Source of the DNA: CAYQQR01 sp964420035
GTDB lineage: Bacteria; Bacteroidota; Bacteroidia; Bacteroidales; SM23-62
Assembly: GCA_964420035.1 (NCBI GenBank)
Contig: CAYQQR010000060.1
Coordinates: forward strand, 1-19,200
Reading direction: 5' to 3'
DNA: 19,200 nt
Of this stretch, positions 7,605 through 15,999 are shown one piece after another; the stretch's first letter is position 1; each line of letters opens with the position of its first letter. The notes below the pieces were generated by a model, which saw only the letters and a program-made list of their open reading frames with translations, did no database searches and had not been told where the DNA came from. Position numbers and translations under genes: made by a program.

Positions 7605-8972
7605 ATGAACGGGTACAAATCATTCAATTCTTCAACCACGGCGATCATCTTCTACTTGATCCTTATTTGCAGCCCGGCTTGCCGTAAAAGCGATTATTTG
7701 GTTAAAGAAGAGGTATTAATACAGGATCATGGTGGCGGAACCGGCACGGTGACCTGGGAAAATGATAAATCCTATCTGCTTGAAGGCTTTGTTTTCGTTA
7801 ATGACGGCCAGGTACTAAGTATTGAACCCGGCACGGTGATTCGTGCACGAACCGGTCAGGGAACAGCTGCCAGCGCACTCATCGTTGCCAGGGGCGGCAA
7901 AATCATTGCTGAGGGCACACCGGATCAACCCATTATTTTTACCGTGGAAGGAGATGATCTCAAAGGCTCCGTCCCCGCTGATGCCAGCGGACTCTGGGGT
8001 GGTCTGATCATCCTGGGCGATGCTCCCATCAATGCTCCGGTCGGTGAATCCCATATTGAAGGTATTCCACTAATCGAAGCCCGCGGGTTGTATGGGGGAT
8101 ATGATCCGGAGCATAATGCCGGTATTCTGCGTTATGTATCCATTCGCCATGGCGGCACCAATATTGGCGAAGGCAATGAGATAAATGGTTTGACCCTGGG
8201 GGGCGTGGGACGGGGCACCACCATTGATCATATAGAGGTTATTTCCAATGCCGATGACGGGGTGGAATTTTTTGGAGGAAACGTGAACTGCAGTCACATC
8301 GTCGTTTCGTTTTGCGGGGACGATGCTTTCGATTTCGATGAGGGATATCATGGGCACTGCCAATTCCTTGTAGCCATTCTGGATGATGAAAAAGGTGATC
8401 ACGCGGCAGAACACAGCGGTGGTCAATATCTGGCACAAACCACACCCTATACCGTACCGGTGATCGCGAACGCGACCTATATCGGTCATTATTTACAAAA
8501 AGACAGTGCCCTGATCTCTTATAATTCGAATGGCGGAGGACTCTATTATAATTCAGTGTTTACCGATCAACCCACTGGAATAGAACTTGAATATAATGAA
8601 AATGAAAGCAATTGTTACGATCAGTTTCTCCGCGGTAACCTGGGTTTTTATAATAATGTTTTTTCAAGGGTAGCCCTGGAAGATACAAGTTCCTGGATTC
8701 GTGCCTATACAGATGATAGTGGAAACCCGGACAGCATCAACCAGGAACTGCTCGATCATCTTATCAAGGAAAACAATAAACGAATCTCAATAGAGATTGG
8801 GAGGAAAAGCGGAAGCGTTCAATTGTTACCGGGTTCATATCAATTCAGGGATTTTACAGAACTTCCCGGGGCCTTTTTGAAGGAAACCAATTATAAAGGG
8901 GCGTTTGGTACTTTTGACTGGCTTTCGGGCTGGACGCTTACAGCCGAATCGGGAGCATATCTTAAACCATGA
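7605..8972 (+). CDS. Beta-helix lipoprotein co-transcribed with the porin
   Basis: Encodes 455 residues from the ATG at 7605, two bases after the porin stop; the frame is also open to a TTG at 7599, which I reject. A lipoprotein-type signal ends at SPAC, making C26 the likely lipidated residue, although the box is loose (C22 is an alternative). The mature protein is rich in short repeats typical of right-handed parallel beta-helices: LWGGLIILGDAPIN, LRYVSIRHGG, GLTLGGVGRGTTIDHIEV, ADDGVEFFGG and an acidic GDDAFDFDEGYHGH stretch. I recall such proteins being annotated as generic or mis-annotated transporter proteins in Bacteroidota, with no established function. Tight coupling to the OprO/P-like porin suggests it serves the same uptake step, for example binding or presenting a phosphorylated ligand. 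That role is inference. Confidence 0.82.
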   Translation: MNGYKSFNSSTTAIIFYLILICSPACRKSDYLVKEEVLIQDHGGGTGTVTWENDKSYLLEGFVFVNDGQVLSIEPGTVIRARTGQGTAASALIVARGGKIIAEGTPDQPIIFTVEGDDLKGSVPADASGLWGGLIILGDAPINAPVGESHIEGIPLIEARGLYGGYDPEHNAGILRYVSIRHGGTNIGEGNEINGLTLGGVGRGTTIDHIEVISNADDGVEFFGGNVNCSHIVVSFCGDDAFDFDEGYHGHCQFLVAILDDEKGDHAAEHSGGQYLAQTTPYTVPVIANATYIGHYLQKDSALISYNSNGGGLYYNSVFTDQPTGIELEYNENESNCYDQFLRGNLGFYNNVFSRVALEDTSSWIRAYTDDSGNPDSINQELLDHLIKENNKRISIEIGRKSGSVQLLPGSYQFRDFTELPGAFLKETNYKGAFGTFDWLSGWTLTAESGAYLKP

Positions 8973-9086
8973 CAGGGGTGGTTGCAGATCGCGGTTGTTT
9001 GTAATGGGCTGCCGGAATAATTCTACTGCCGTCCTGAAAAAACTACACAAAGTTTGTTTTACGGTTTTTGGGGACGGTCAACCGAG

Positions 9087-10619
9087 CTACCGGTGGTTTT
9101 CTCTGAGAAGGTCGTTGATCTTCTTTACCGGGTTGAAGGTTTCGAGGGGGACTTCCACGAAAAGGGTGTTCCAGTCCGACATGGAACCGTTCCACAAACC
9201 GGGTAATTCAAGGGCCTTCAGATCCCTGCCGTCCTTGGATTTCCTGCTGATAAAACCGGTATCGGGATCCCTGTATTCGATCAGGGAATAATGACCGCCT
9301 CCCGGCCGGGTGAAGGTGCATACGATGTCCACCGGGTTGAAATGGGTGGCCCCTTTGGCAATATCCTGCTGGTCCCGGTCCTCCGGATCAATCTGGTTGC
9401 TTTCGGCAATCTGCAGGGATACAGAACCATCCTGGTTCTTCGCCCAGAAGGGTCCGCCCCCGGGGTCGCCCTGGTTGGGCACCATACCGCATACGCGAAG
9501 GGGGCGGTCCAGCTTTTTCCGTAAATACAAAACAAGTGCTTCTTTTTTTCCCCGGCGTATGTTCGGCGGAATGGTAAAGCACAGGGAATCCTGCATGTAG
9601 TTCATAGCGGATTTTATGGTCTCAGCGCCGGGATCAGAATCCAGCTTGCTTTTCCACTGCTGTATTTCATCCCAGCTTTGAAGCATGTAACCGGCCAGCG
9701 CTTTCTTATAGCGCACCGTAATATCTTTGATCCTGTCGGGGGCAACATTGTCGATATTCTTGATGAATATCAGGTCGGCTTTCAAATCCTGAAGATTTTC
9801 GAGCAGGGCCCCGTGTCCTCCGGGCCGGAAAAGTATGCTTCCGTCCTCGTTCCTGAAGGGTTCATTATCCATGGTTGCGGCAATGGTATCCGTAGACGGC
9901 TTTTGCTCCGAAAAGCTAATCCGGTAATTCACTTTGTGCCTTGAAGCGTACATCCCGGTAGCGCGGGCCGAGATATCTTCGAACCCGGAACGGTGTTCCG
10001 GGGATAGGGTAAAATGAATTTGCACCATCCCCTGGTGATGGCTCGCGTGTAAAGCCCCTTCAACAAGATGTTCCTCGAATGGGGTCCGGGTTTCCCGGTC
10101 ATAGCGATGAAAACGGATGAGTCCTTTAGGCAGGTTACCCAGGTTAATTCCTTCTTCCGTCAACAGGTATTTCAGGAGCCGGTTCACATTTCTTTCGCGT
10201 ACCAGTTGTTCCGGGTCCAGACCCTTCATACGGAGGGTTTCCATAAAATACTCGTGAAAGGGAAAATCTTCCAGCCGGTCAATCAACTCGTGGGTGTCCG
10301 GGTGGCTTTCTTTTACCTGGTCCAGGGAACCAATTCCCTGCTGAAACACGTCGAAAGCATCCTTGAACATGCGGGTAGCCGCTCCGGAAGCCGGTACAAA
10401 TTTCTGTATATCAAGTAGTTTTTGTTTCTCTTCATATAATTGGCCCAGTTCCCTGATCTCTTCCTCTTCAAGCCGGCGTATGCCGTCGCCTGCTGTGGCG
10501 GGACGATCCAGGGGCAGATAGGAAAAACCCCTCTTGAAACGTTCCAGTTGCAGGGTAACCTGGCCGGGCTCCATACCCCTTGCCTTGATTTGTTTCAGAT
10601 CTTTCTTCGTAAAACTCAT
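9087..10619 (-). CDS. DUF4301 family protein, nucleotidyltransferase-like
   Basis: Soluble protein of 510 residues that I recognise as DUF4301, a Bacteroidota family. Its motifs resemble UDP-sugar pyrophosphorylase-type enzymes: FVPASGAATRMFK near residue 80 recalls the N-terminal nucleotide-binding loop, GGHGALLENLQDL and FIKNIDNVAPDR near 270-295 recall the substrate loops, and MVPNQGDPGGGPFW lies near 380. No signal peptide or membrane segment is seen, so it is presumably cytosolic. It follows iorB on the same strand after 21 bases and is probably the third gene of that operon, ending convergent with the beta-helix lipoprotein gene. The reaction is unknown; a nucleotidyl transfer on a sugar phosphate or similar substrate is the best guess. 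Family confidence is high, function low. Confidence 0.85.
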   Translation of the reverse strand: MSFTKKDLKQIKARGMEPGQVTLQLERFKRGFSYLPLDRPATAGDGIRRLEEEEIRELGQLYEEKQKLLDIQKFVPASGAATRMFKDAFDVFQQGIGSLDQVKESHPDTHELIDRLEDFPFHEYFMETLRMKGLDPEQLVRERNVNRLLKYLLTEEGINLGNLPKGLIRFHRYDRETRTPFEEHLVEGALHASHHQGMVQIHFTLSPEHRSGFEDISARATGMYASRHKVNYRISFSEQKPSTDTIAATMDNEPFRNEDGSILFRPGGHGALLENLQDLKADLIFIKNIDNVAPDRIKDITVRYKKALAGYMLQSWDEIQQWKSKLDSDPGAETIKSAMNYMQDSLCFTIPPNIRRGKKEALVLYLRKKLDRPLRVCGMVPNQGDPGGGPFWAKNQDGSVSLQIAESNQIDPEDRDQQDIAKGATHFNPVDIVCTFTRPGGGHYSLIEYRDPDTGFISRKSKDGRDLKALELPGLWNGSMSDWNTLFVEVPLETFNPVKKINDLLRENHR

Positions 10620-10640
10620 AATGCACGATAGATTAAGTGA

Positions 10641-11240
10641 CTATCCCCAAGCTTCCATCATTTCCATGGCTGCTTCGCGGCCTGCCTGTAAGGCACGGAT
10701 ATTATCCTCTACGACTTTATCCCCTTTGGACCTGAATAAGGTCTTCACGGCATCCTCAAAAGCGCCGAATGGGATCATAAGATGATGAGAGGCAGCACCC
10801 AGAAGAACAATATTGGTGGAACGGATCGCCTTGATCTTCCTGGCCATGGCATGGGCATCCAGTAATATATGCCGGGGTATTTTTCTTATCTCCTGCTCTA
10901 TTTCTCCGGTATCGGGATAATCCGGGATATTGACAAAAGCTTCGCTGTTAACCACCAGCCAGCCGCTTTGGGAAAGGTAGGGCAAATACCGCAGCGATTC
11001 CATGGGCTCCATGCCTATGATCAGGTCGGCCTGTCCCTTTGGAATCAAATCCGAGGCTATCCGACCCCCTGACATTCTCAAGTGCGATTGCACCGCTCCT
11101 CCCCTTTGGCTCATGCCGTGGACCTCGGCTTGTTTTAGGTTCAGACCCCGGTTGATGGCTGCCAGACCGATGGTGGCAGCGATGCTCAGTATCCCCTGAC
11201 CACCAACCCCGGCCAGAATGATGTCTTGTTTTTGTGTCAT
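10641..11240 (-). CDS. iorB: Indolepyruvate oxidoreductase, beta subunit
   Basis: The 199-residue gamma-type (2-oxoacid oxidoreductase) subunit of indolepyruvate:ferredoxin oxidoreductase. It pairs with IorA in oxidatively decarboxylating aryl-pyruvates made by transamination of tryptophan, phenylalanine or tyrosine to aryl-acetyl-CoA, reducing ferredoxin. The N-terminus shows GVGGQGILSIAATIG, and AEVHGMSQRGGAVQSHLRM near residue 40 is the family hallmark; both are intact. The length is normal. It starts two bases after the iorA stop, so the subunits are translationally coupled. No signal peptide is present; the protein is cytosolic. Confidence 0.95.
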   Translation of the reverse strand: MTQKQDIILAGVGGQGILSIAATIGLAAINRGLNLKQAEVHGMSQRGGAVQSHLRMSGGRIASDLIPKGQADLIIGMEPMESLRYLPYLSQSGWLVVNSEAFVNIPDYPDTGEIEQEIRKIPRHILLDAHAMARKIKAIRSTNIVLLGAASHHLMIPFGAFEDAVKTLFRSKGDKVVEDNIRALQAGREAAMEMMEAWG

Positions 11241-11242
11241 AA

Positions 11243-12841
11243 TTATGTTGCAGTTGCTGCTTTTTTCTTTTTACGGGCGGTTTGAATGCATTCCCTCTGG
11301 GTTATTACCACGCTGACCCCCCTGTAGGCCAGCTCTTCCTTCAGAACCCGTACATTCTCCCCGTGGTGCTTCTTCAGGGGATTCAGGACATGGATGTGAT
11401 CCTTTTCCACGCCCAGTCCTTTGCATATATCCACCAGGCGGCCGGTTCCTGCACTTTCCTGCCCGCCGGTCATGGCTGTGGTTGAATTATCCGAAATAAT
11501 TACAGTTACCGGGGTCCGGTCGTGCACTGCATCCAGCAAACCGGTCATACCGGAATGGGTAAAGGTGGAATCCCCGATCACACAGGCGGAAGGATGCATG
11601 CCGGCATCGGCAGCACCTTTGGCCATGGTGACGGAGGCTCCCATATCCACACAGGAATTGATAGCATTAAAAGGAGGCAGGGCGCCCAGGGTATAACAAC
11701 CTATATCGGAAAACACCCTTCCCTTGCCCCAGGAAGCGATGGCCTCATTCAGGGCCAGGAAGGTATCCGCATGTCCGCATCCTTTGCACAGGGCCGGGGG
11801 GCGTTTGGTTACCAGGCCGGGTACATTATAAGCATATTTGGTTTTGCCGCCGAGTGCTTCCAAAACCAGGTCGGGATCCAGTTCACCGTCCCGCGGCAGG
11901 GTCCCGTCCAAACGACCGTGAACGGGCCTGGTAAGATCCAGCAGACCCTTGATGCTTTCTTCGACCAGGGGATAGCCCTCTTCAAGGACCAGAAGCTCTT
12001 CGCTATTCTCATAGATCTTCCCGATAAGATCGACAGGCATGGGATATTGGGCTATTTTCAGCACATGGCTGTCAAAGCTTTCCTCCGGCATGTTTTCAAG
12101 CAGGTAATTGTATGCCAACCCGGTGGCGATGATGCCCCGTTTTGCTCCTTTTACCGGTGTATAACGATTGAACCTGCTTTTTTCAGATTCTTCAAGGAAC
12201 ATAGCCTGTTTCTCCAGCAGGTTCTTGTATTTTTCCCGGGCCAGGGCCGGGAGCAATATAAACTGGGTCAGGCCGGGCATTGCCCCCCGGTTCTGTTCCC
12301 GGGGTTCCTTTCGCCTGACCCCTGACCGGGAATGGGCCAGGCGCGTGGTTATCCGAACCATGACCGGCACTTTGTACTTTTCGGACAGCTCGTAACCGTA
12401 ATGAACCATATCATAAGCTTCCTGCTGGTTCGAAGGTTCCAGTACCGGCACCATGGCGAACTTCGCCAGATAGCGGCTATCCTGTTCATTTTGTGATGAA
12501 TGCATGGATGGATCATCCGCCACGGCCAGGATCAATCCGCCGTTTATGCCGGTGACAGCCGAATTGATAAAGGGGTCCATGGCGACATTCAGGCCCACGT
12601 GTTTCATGCATACCATGGTTCGTTTGCCTGCATAAGACATGCCCAGTGCCGTTTCATAGGCTGTTTTTTCGTTGGCGGACCATTGGCTCCTGATCTTGCC
12701 CGCCTCAGCTTCCCTGGAAGCCTGAACGTATTCGGTAATCTCTGTTGAAGGGGTTCCGGGATAGGCGTATATCCCCGACAAACCTGCATCGATAGCGGCT
12801 TGTCCTATAGCCTCGTCTCCCAGCAGCATCATCTTTTCCAT
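11243..12841 (-). CDS. iorA: Indolepyruvate oxidoreductase, alpha subunit lacking a C-terminal ferredoxin domain
   Basis: Thiamine-diphosphate-dependent catalytic subunit, 532 residues. The pyrimidine-binding domain opens with MMLLGDEAIGQAAIDAG and AYPGTPSTEITEY. The MHSSQNEQDSR motif lies in the N-terminal third. The ThDP/Mg2+ domain carries ALCKGCGH (C352 and C355) and GDSTFTHSGMTGLLDA (from about 422) with the DNSTTAMTG motif downstream. Archaeal IorA proteins are, from general knowledge, longer than 600 residues and end in a two-cluster [4Fe-4S] ferredoxin domain. Here the protein stops soon after a single C in RECIQTA with a lysine-rich tail, and no cysteine-rich region exists before iorB. 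It is the first gene of iorA-iorB-DUF4301. The shortened form may be normal for this lineage, with electrons passed by a separate ferredoxin. Confidence 0.95.
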   Translation of the reverse strand: MEKMMLLGDEAIGQAAIDAGLSGIYAYPGTPSTEITEYVQASREAEAGKIRSQWSANEKTAYETALGMSYAGKRTMVCMKHVGLNVAMDPFINSAVTGINGGLILAVADDPSMHSSQNEQDSRYLAKFAMVPVLEPSNQQEAYDMVHYGYELSEKYKVPVMVRITTRLAHSRSGVRRKEPREQNRGAMPGLTQFILLPALAREKYKNLLEKQAMFLEESEKSRFNRYTPVKGAKRGIIATGLAYNYLLENMPEESFDSHVLKIAQYPMPVDLIGKIYENSEELLVLEEGYPLVEESIKGLLDLTRPVHGRLDGTLPRDGELDPDLVLEALGGKTKYAYNVPGLVTKRPPALCKGCGHADTFLALNEAIASWGKGRVFSDIGCYTLGALPPFNAINSCVDMGASVTMAKGAADAGMHPSACVIGDSTFTHSGMTGLLDAVHDRTPVTVIISDNSTTAMTGGQESAGTGRLVDICKGLGVEKDHIHVLNPLKKHHGENVRVLKEELAYRGVSVVITQRECIQTARKKKKAATAT

Positions 12842-12941
12842 GAAACAGGATGTTTAGGTGTCATTTTAAAAATAAACAAATCACATTTAAGAGGAATGGA
12901 TATTCGGCAGCTTTTCCCGGAGAGCCGGATGCTTTATAACA

Positions 12942-13352
12942 TCATGCATAGACAGTCAGTACCAGTTTTCTTCTTCCCCCCCGGTTTCTGAATTCACAGA
13001 AATAAATACCCTGCCAGGTGCCTAAGTTTAATCGTCCGTGGCTTATGGGAAGGCTTAGCGACTGTCCCAGGATGGATGCCTTTAAATGTGCAGGCATATC
13101 ATCGGCCCCTTCCAGGACATGGGTGTAATAGGGTTGATTCTCCGGTACCAGCCGGCTGAAAAAAGATTCAAAGTCTTCGCGGACCGAAGGATCAGCATTT
13201 TCATTGATGGTAAGCCCTGCCGAGGTATGTTTTACCAGTATGTTCAACAGTCCTTTTTCAGGTAACCGGGGTAAGTGACCGCTGATCACGTGGGTGATCA
13301 AATGAAATCCGCGTGGATATGAGTCGAGTGTAATTTCTTTTTGCCAGAGCAT
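12942..13352 (-). CDS. YjbQ/UPF0047 family protein (secondary thiamine-phosphate synthase type)
   Basis: The 136-residue single-domain protein has the family's usual length and start (MLWQKEITL, then RGFHLITHVI). Diagnostic motifs are HTSAGLTINENADPSV (about 42-57), ADDMPAHLKASILGQSLSLPI (about 85-105) and LGTWQGIYFCEFR near the end; the histidine and acidic residues that line the family's pocket are present. Family members weakly complement thiamine-phosphate synthase mutants, but the true reaction is unsettled. It is cytosolic. It is divergent from the TonB receptor gene, and its start codon directly abuts the 11-bp repeat at 13356. Iron-sulfur or thiamine pathways are not otherwise represented except for the ThDP enzyme IorA just downstream. 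Confidence 0.93.
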   Translation of the reverse strand: MLWQKEITLDSYPRGFHLITHVISGHLPRLPEKGLLNILVKHTSAGLTINENADPSVREDFESFFSRLVPENQPYYTHVLEGADDMPAHLKASILGQSLSLPISHGRLNLGTWQGIYFCEFRNRGGRRKLVLTVYA

Positions 13353-13355
13353 ATT

Positions 13356-13388
13356 TCAAGTTCATTTTAAGTTCATTTAAAGACCAAA
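13356..13388. promoter_or_regulatory. 11-bp direct repeat, putative Pho box before the TonB receptor
   Basis: Units TCAAGTTCATT (13356) and TTAAGTTCATT (13367) differ at one base, and a third, TTAAAGACCAA (13378), keeps the register. GTTCA repeated at 11-bp spacing resembles the E. coli Pho-box pattern of TGTCA repeats at the same spacing. The array lies 66 bases before the receptor ATG and immediately upstream of the yjbQ start. Assignment to the PhoB-like regulators is inference. Confidence 0.5.
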
Positions 13389-13453
13389 GTTACCAGTTAT
13401 TCGTTTGCTAATAAAATTAGCTATATTCAGATTTTTTATTTTCCGTCTGCTGC

Positions 13454-15940
13454 ATGCCTTTTATTCTGATAGACAAAGCTTATACCCGGATGATCTTTTT
13501 GCTCATCTTTTGGTTGTGCCTATTCGTTCCGGGCCAGTTATTTGCACAACATACGGCTGTTATCCGGGGGCGTGTGACAAGCAGTATCAATAAACCTGTA
13601 TTTTCAGCAGGGATCACCATTCCCGGAACGAGCACCGGCACGGTTACCGGCAAGCAAGGTTATTATGAACTGAGGGTTCCCGCAAACGAGGAGATTACCC
13701 TGCATGTCTCCTGTCTTGGATACGAATCCAGGGACCTGGACTTACAGCTGGAAGGCGGAACAACAAGGGAGCTGAATATTCAGCTGGAAGTATCTTACCA
13801 GGACCTGGAGGAGGTAGAGATCCGTTCGGCGGAAGACCGTACAACGACCCTGAGCCGGATCAACATCAAATCCATCCGGGTCTTACCCAATCCCAGCAGC
13901 AGTATTGAGGACCTGATCAAGACCCTGCCGGGAGTAAGCTCCAGCAATGAACTCAGTACGCAGTACAGGGTACGCGGGGGTAATTTTGATGAAAACCTGG
14001 TGTATGTCAATGATGTTGAGATCTACAGGCCCTTTCTCATCCGCTCTGGACAACAGGAAGGTCTCAGCTTTGTCAATTCCGATATGGTTTCTTCCATTGA
14101 ATTTTCTGCCGGCGGATTTGAAAGTCTGTACGGCGACAAAATGTCCTCGGTATTGGATATTAAATACAGAAAACCCCATAATTTCAGCGGATCGGCCAGC
14201 ATGAGCCTTCTCGGCGGCAGTCTGCACCTCGAGGATGCCCCGGGTGATCAGCGATTTACTTATTCAACGGGAATCCGTTACAAAACCACCCAATACCTGC
14301 TGAGCAGCCTGGAAACCAAAGGGGAATACAGGCCCAGGTTCCTGGATGTACAAACCTACATGACCTATCAGCTTACACCTTCAACAGAGATCAGCTTTCT
14401 GGGGAACATATCCAGGAACAGTTACGAATTCATTCCTGAGACCAGGAGCACAGAATTCGGAACTTTCAGAGATCCCCTGAACCTGGTGATCTATTATGAC
14501 GGACAGGAAAATGACAATTTCAACATCTATCAGGGTGCTTTATCTGCATTGATAAGGCCCCGGCAGGACCTGTCCCTGAAATTCATAGCTTCCGCTTTCA
14601 ATACCCGTGAAAATGAATCCTTCGATATACAGGGACAGTATCTGCTGAACGAGCTGGACAATACAGCAAATTCAGAGACCTATGGAGACAGCATCCTCAA
14701 CCTGGGTATCGGCACTTTTCTGAATCATGCACGGAACGAACTGAATGCCTACGTTTGGTCCTTTTCCCACCTGGGCTACGCGGATGCCGGCATCAACAAG
14801 ATACGCTGGGGAATCCGTTACAAGCATGAACGCATCTTTGATGAGATCAGCGAGTGGGAAATGATCGACTCGGCCGGTTATTCCCTTCCCTGGTCTGATG
14901 AGGCCGTCAATCTCAGCAAGATCATAAAATCAAACAACAACCTGGTGTCGAACCGCCTGACTGCTTACCTGCAGGACCGCATTGAGTTCGGGCCCGATTC
15001 CCTTCGGTTTTTTCTGAATTTAGGATTGCGGGCATCCTACTGGGATATGAACGGTGAATTTTTGCTGAGTCCTCGGGCCACCCTGAGCATGGTTCCCAAG
15101 TGGAACCGGGACCTGGTGTTCCGCTTATCCGCCGGTTTGTACTACCAGCCCCCCTTCTACAAGGAACTCCGGTATCCAAACGGAAGCCTGAACCGGGATA
15201 TTAAGGCACAGCGCTCTATCCACTATGTTTTGGGCGGAGATTATGTCTTTACAGCGTGGAACCGTCCGTTCAAGCTGACAGCTGAAATATTCCACAAGAG
15301 CCTGAGCGATCTTATTCCTTACAAGGTCGACAACGTACGCGTTGAATACAGTGCCGAAAATATGGCTTCGGGATACGCCACGGGGATGGACCTGAAACTG
15401 AACGGCCAGTTTGTGCCCGGTGCCGAATCCTGGGTCAGCATAGGATTATTGAAAACCATGGAAGACATCGAGGGGGATTATTACATCAACGATGAAGGGG
15501 TCAGGGTGGAACCGGATGCTTATCCCAGGCCGACGGACCAGCTTTTAAATTTCGGTCTCTTCTTCCAGGATTATTTTCCGAACAATCCTTCATACAAGGT
15601 CCATCTTACCTTTCTTTACGGAAGCAGGATGCCCGTTACCAATCCACTGAACGACCGGTACGACCAGAAATTCCGTATGCCTTCTTATAAGCGGGTGGAC
15701 ATTGGGTTTTCCAAGGTTCTGAAAAGTAAAGAAAAAAGCCTGCCCGAAGGGAATCCTTTCAGGCATTTTGAAAGCATCTGGCTCAGCGGTGAAATTTTCA
15801 ATCTGTTGGGCGTAGAAAATACTATTTCTTATCTTTGGGTCAAGACCGTGTACAACCAGCAGAACCTCCCCGGACAGTTCGCTGTTCCTAATTATTTGAC
15901 ATCAAGAAGATTCAATATTAAGCTGACAGCCGAATTTTAA
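13454..15940 (+). CDS. TonB-dependent outer-membrane receptor with carboxypeptidase-regulatory-like domain
   Basis: Outer-membrane active transporter of 828 residues. A signal peptide ends at GQLFAQ; an internal ATG at 13490 (MIFLLIFW) would give a shorter, equally credible signal. Domains in order: carboxypeptidase-regulatory-like (about 35-115, RGRVTSSINKPVFSAGITI, GYYELRVP); a TonB-box-like EEVEI near 128; plug (about 150-250, SSIEDLIKTLPGVSSSNELS, YRVRGGNFDENLVYVNDVEI, GGFESLYGD); then a 22-strand-type barrel to the terminal phenylalanine of LTAEF. No SusD partner follows, so this is not a glycan SusCD pair. The substrate is unknown. The 11-bp repeat upstream hints at phosphate-responsive expression, which would suit uptake of a phosphorylated or metal-phosphate ligand, but iron or cobalamin chelates are equally possible. 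Confidence 0.9.
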   Translation: MPFILIDKAYTRMIFLLIFWLCLFVPGQLFAQHTAVIRGRVTSSINKPVFSAGITIPGTSTGTVTGKQGYYELRVPANEEITLHVSCLGYESRDLDLQLEGGTTRELNIQLEVSYQDLEEVEIRSAEDRTTTLSRINIKSIRVLPNPSSSIEDLIKTLPGVSSSNELSTQYRVRGGNFDENLVYVNDVEIYRPFLIRSGQQEGLSFVNSDMVSSIEFSAGGFESLYGDKMSSVLDIKYRKPHNFSGSASMSLLGGSLHLEDAPGDQRFTYSTGIRYKTTQYLLSSLETKGEYRPRFLDVQTYMTYQLTPSTEISFLGNISRNSYEFIPETRSTEFGTFRDPLNLVIYYDGQENDNFNIYQGALSALIRPRQDLSLKFIASAFNTRENESFDIQGQYLLNELDNTANSETYGDSILNLGIGTFLNHARNELNAYVWSFSHLGYADAGINKIRWGIRYKHERIFDEISEWEMIDSAGYSLPWSDEAVNLSKIIKSNNNLVSNRLTAYLQDRIEFGPDSLRFFLNLGLRASYWDMNGEFLLSPRATLSMVPKWNRDLVFRLSAGLYYQPPFYKELRYPNGSLNRDIKAQRSIHYVLGGDYVFTAWNRPFKLTAEIFHKSLSDLIPYKVDNVRVEYSAENMASGYATGMDLKLNGQFVPGAESWVSIGLLKTMEDIEGDYYINDEGVRVEPDAYPRPTDQLLNFGLFFQDYFPNNPSYKVHLTFLYGSRMPVTNPLNDRYDQKFRMPSYKRVDIGFSKVLKSKEKSLPEGNPFRHFESIWLSGEIFNLLGVENTISYLWVKTVYNQQNLPGQFAVPNYLTSRRFNIKLTAEF

Positions 15941-15958
15941 GCTGCTTTACAGAAAATA

Positions 15959-15966
15959 TATATTTG
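15959..15966 (+). promoter_or_regulatory. Bacteroidota-type -7 promoter element of the aminotransferase gene
   Basis: TATATTTG is an exact match to TAnnTTTG. It lies 18 bases past the receptor stop and 30 bases before the first in-frame ATG. I see no good TTTG -33 element at the expected distance. It suggests the aminotransferase is transcribed separately from the receptor gene. Confidence 0.6.
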
Positions 15967-15983
15967 CAAATATTCAAGAAAAA

Positions 15984-15999
15984 AACTATGGAACTATGG
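15984..15999 (+). repeat. Tandem 8-bp duplication creating two ATGs in different frames
   Basis: AACTATGG is repeated exactly twice. The second copy provides the in-frame ATG at 15996. The first provides an ATG at 15988 that opens a six-codon frame (MELWNQ, stop at 16006-16008), ending five bases before another in-frame ATG at 16014. Initiation could thus occur at 15996 or 16014, and the short upstream frame may influence which. Confidence 0.7.

Noticed and set aside
8070..8489. 139-codon minus-strand frame opposite the beta-helix lipoprotein
   Set aside because: The sense frame has clear repeats and operon context; the antisense frame has none.
8973..9086. Possible terminator between the beta-helix lipoprotein and DUF4301 genes
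   Set aside because: Only short, weak complementarity (CGGT with ACCG near 9072-9093) and no convincing stem with a T-tract could be found.
11522..12325. 267-codon open frame on the plus strand
   Set aside because: It lies entirely antisense to iorA, which has all its family motifs; the antisense translation shows no domain or signal and is a shadow of GC-biased codons.
15918..15940. TTAA tetramers before the ornithine aminotransferase gene as another phased array
   Set aside because: They are 19 bases apart, not 11, and one overlaps the receptor stop region; they serve as a negative comparison for the Pho-like arrays.
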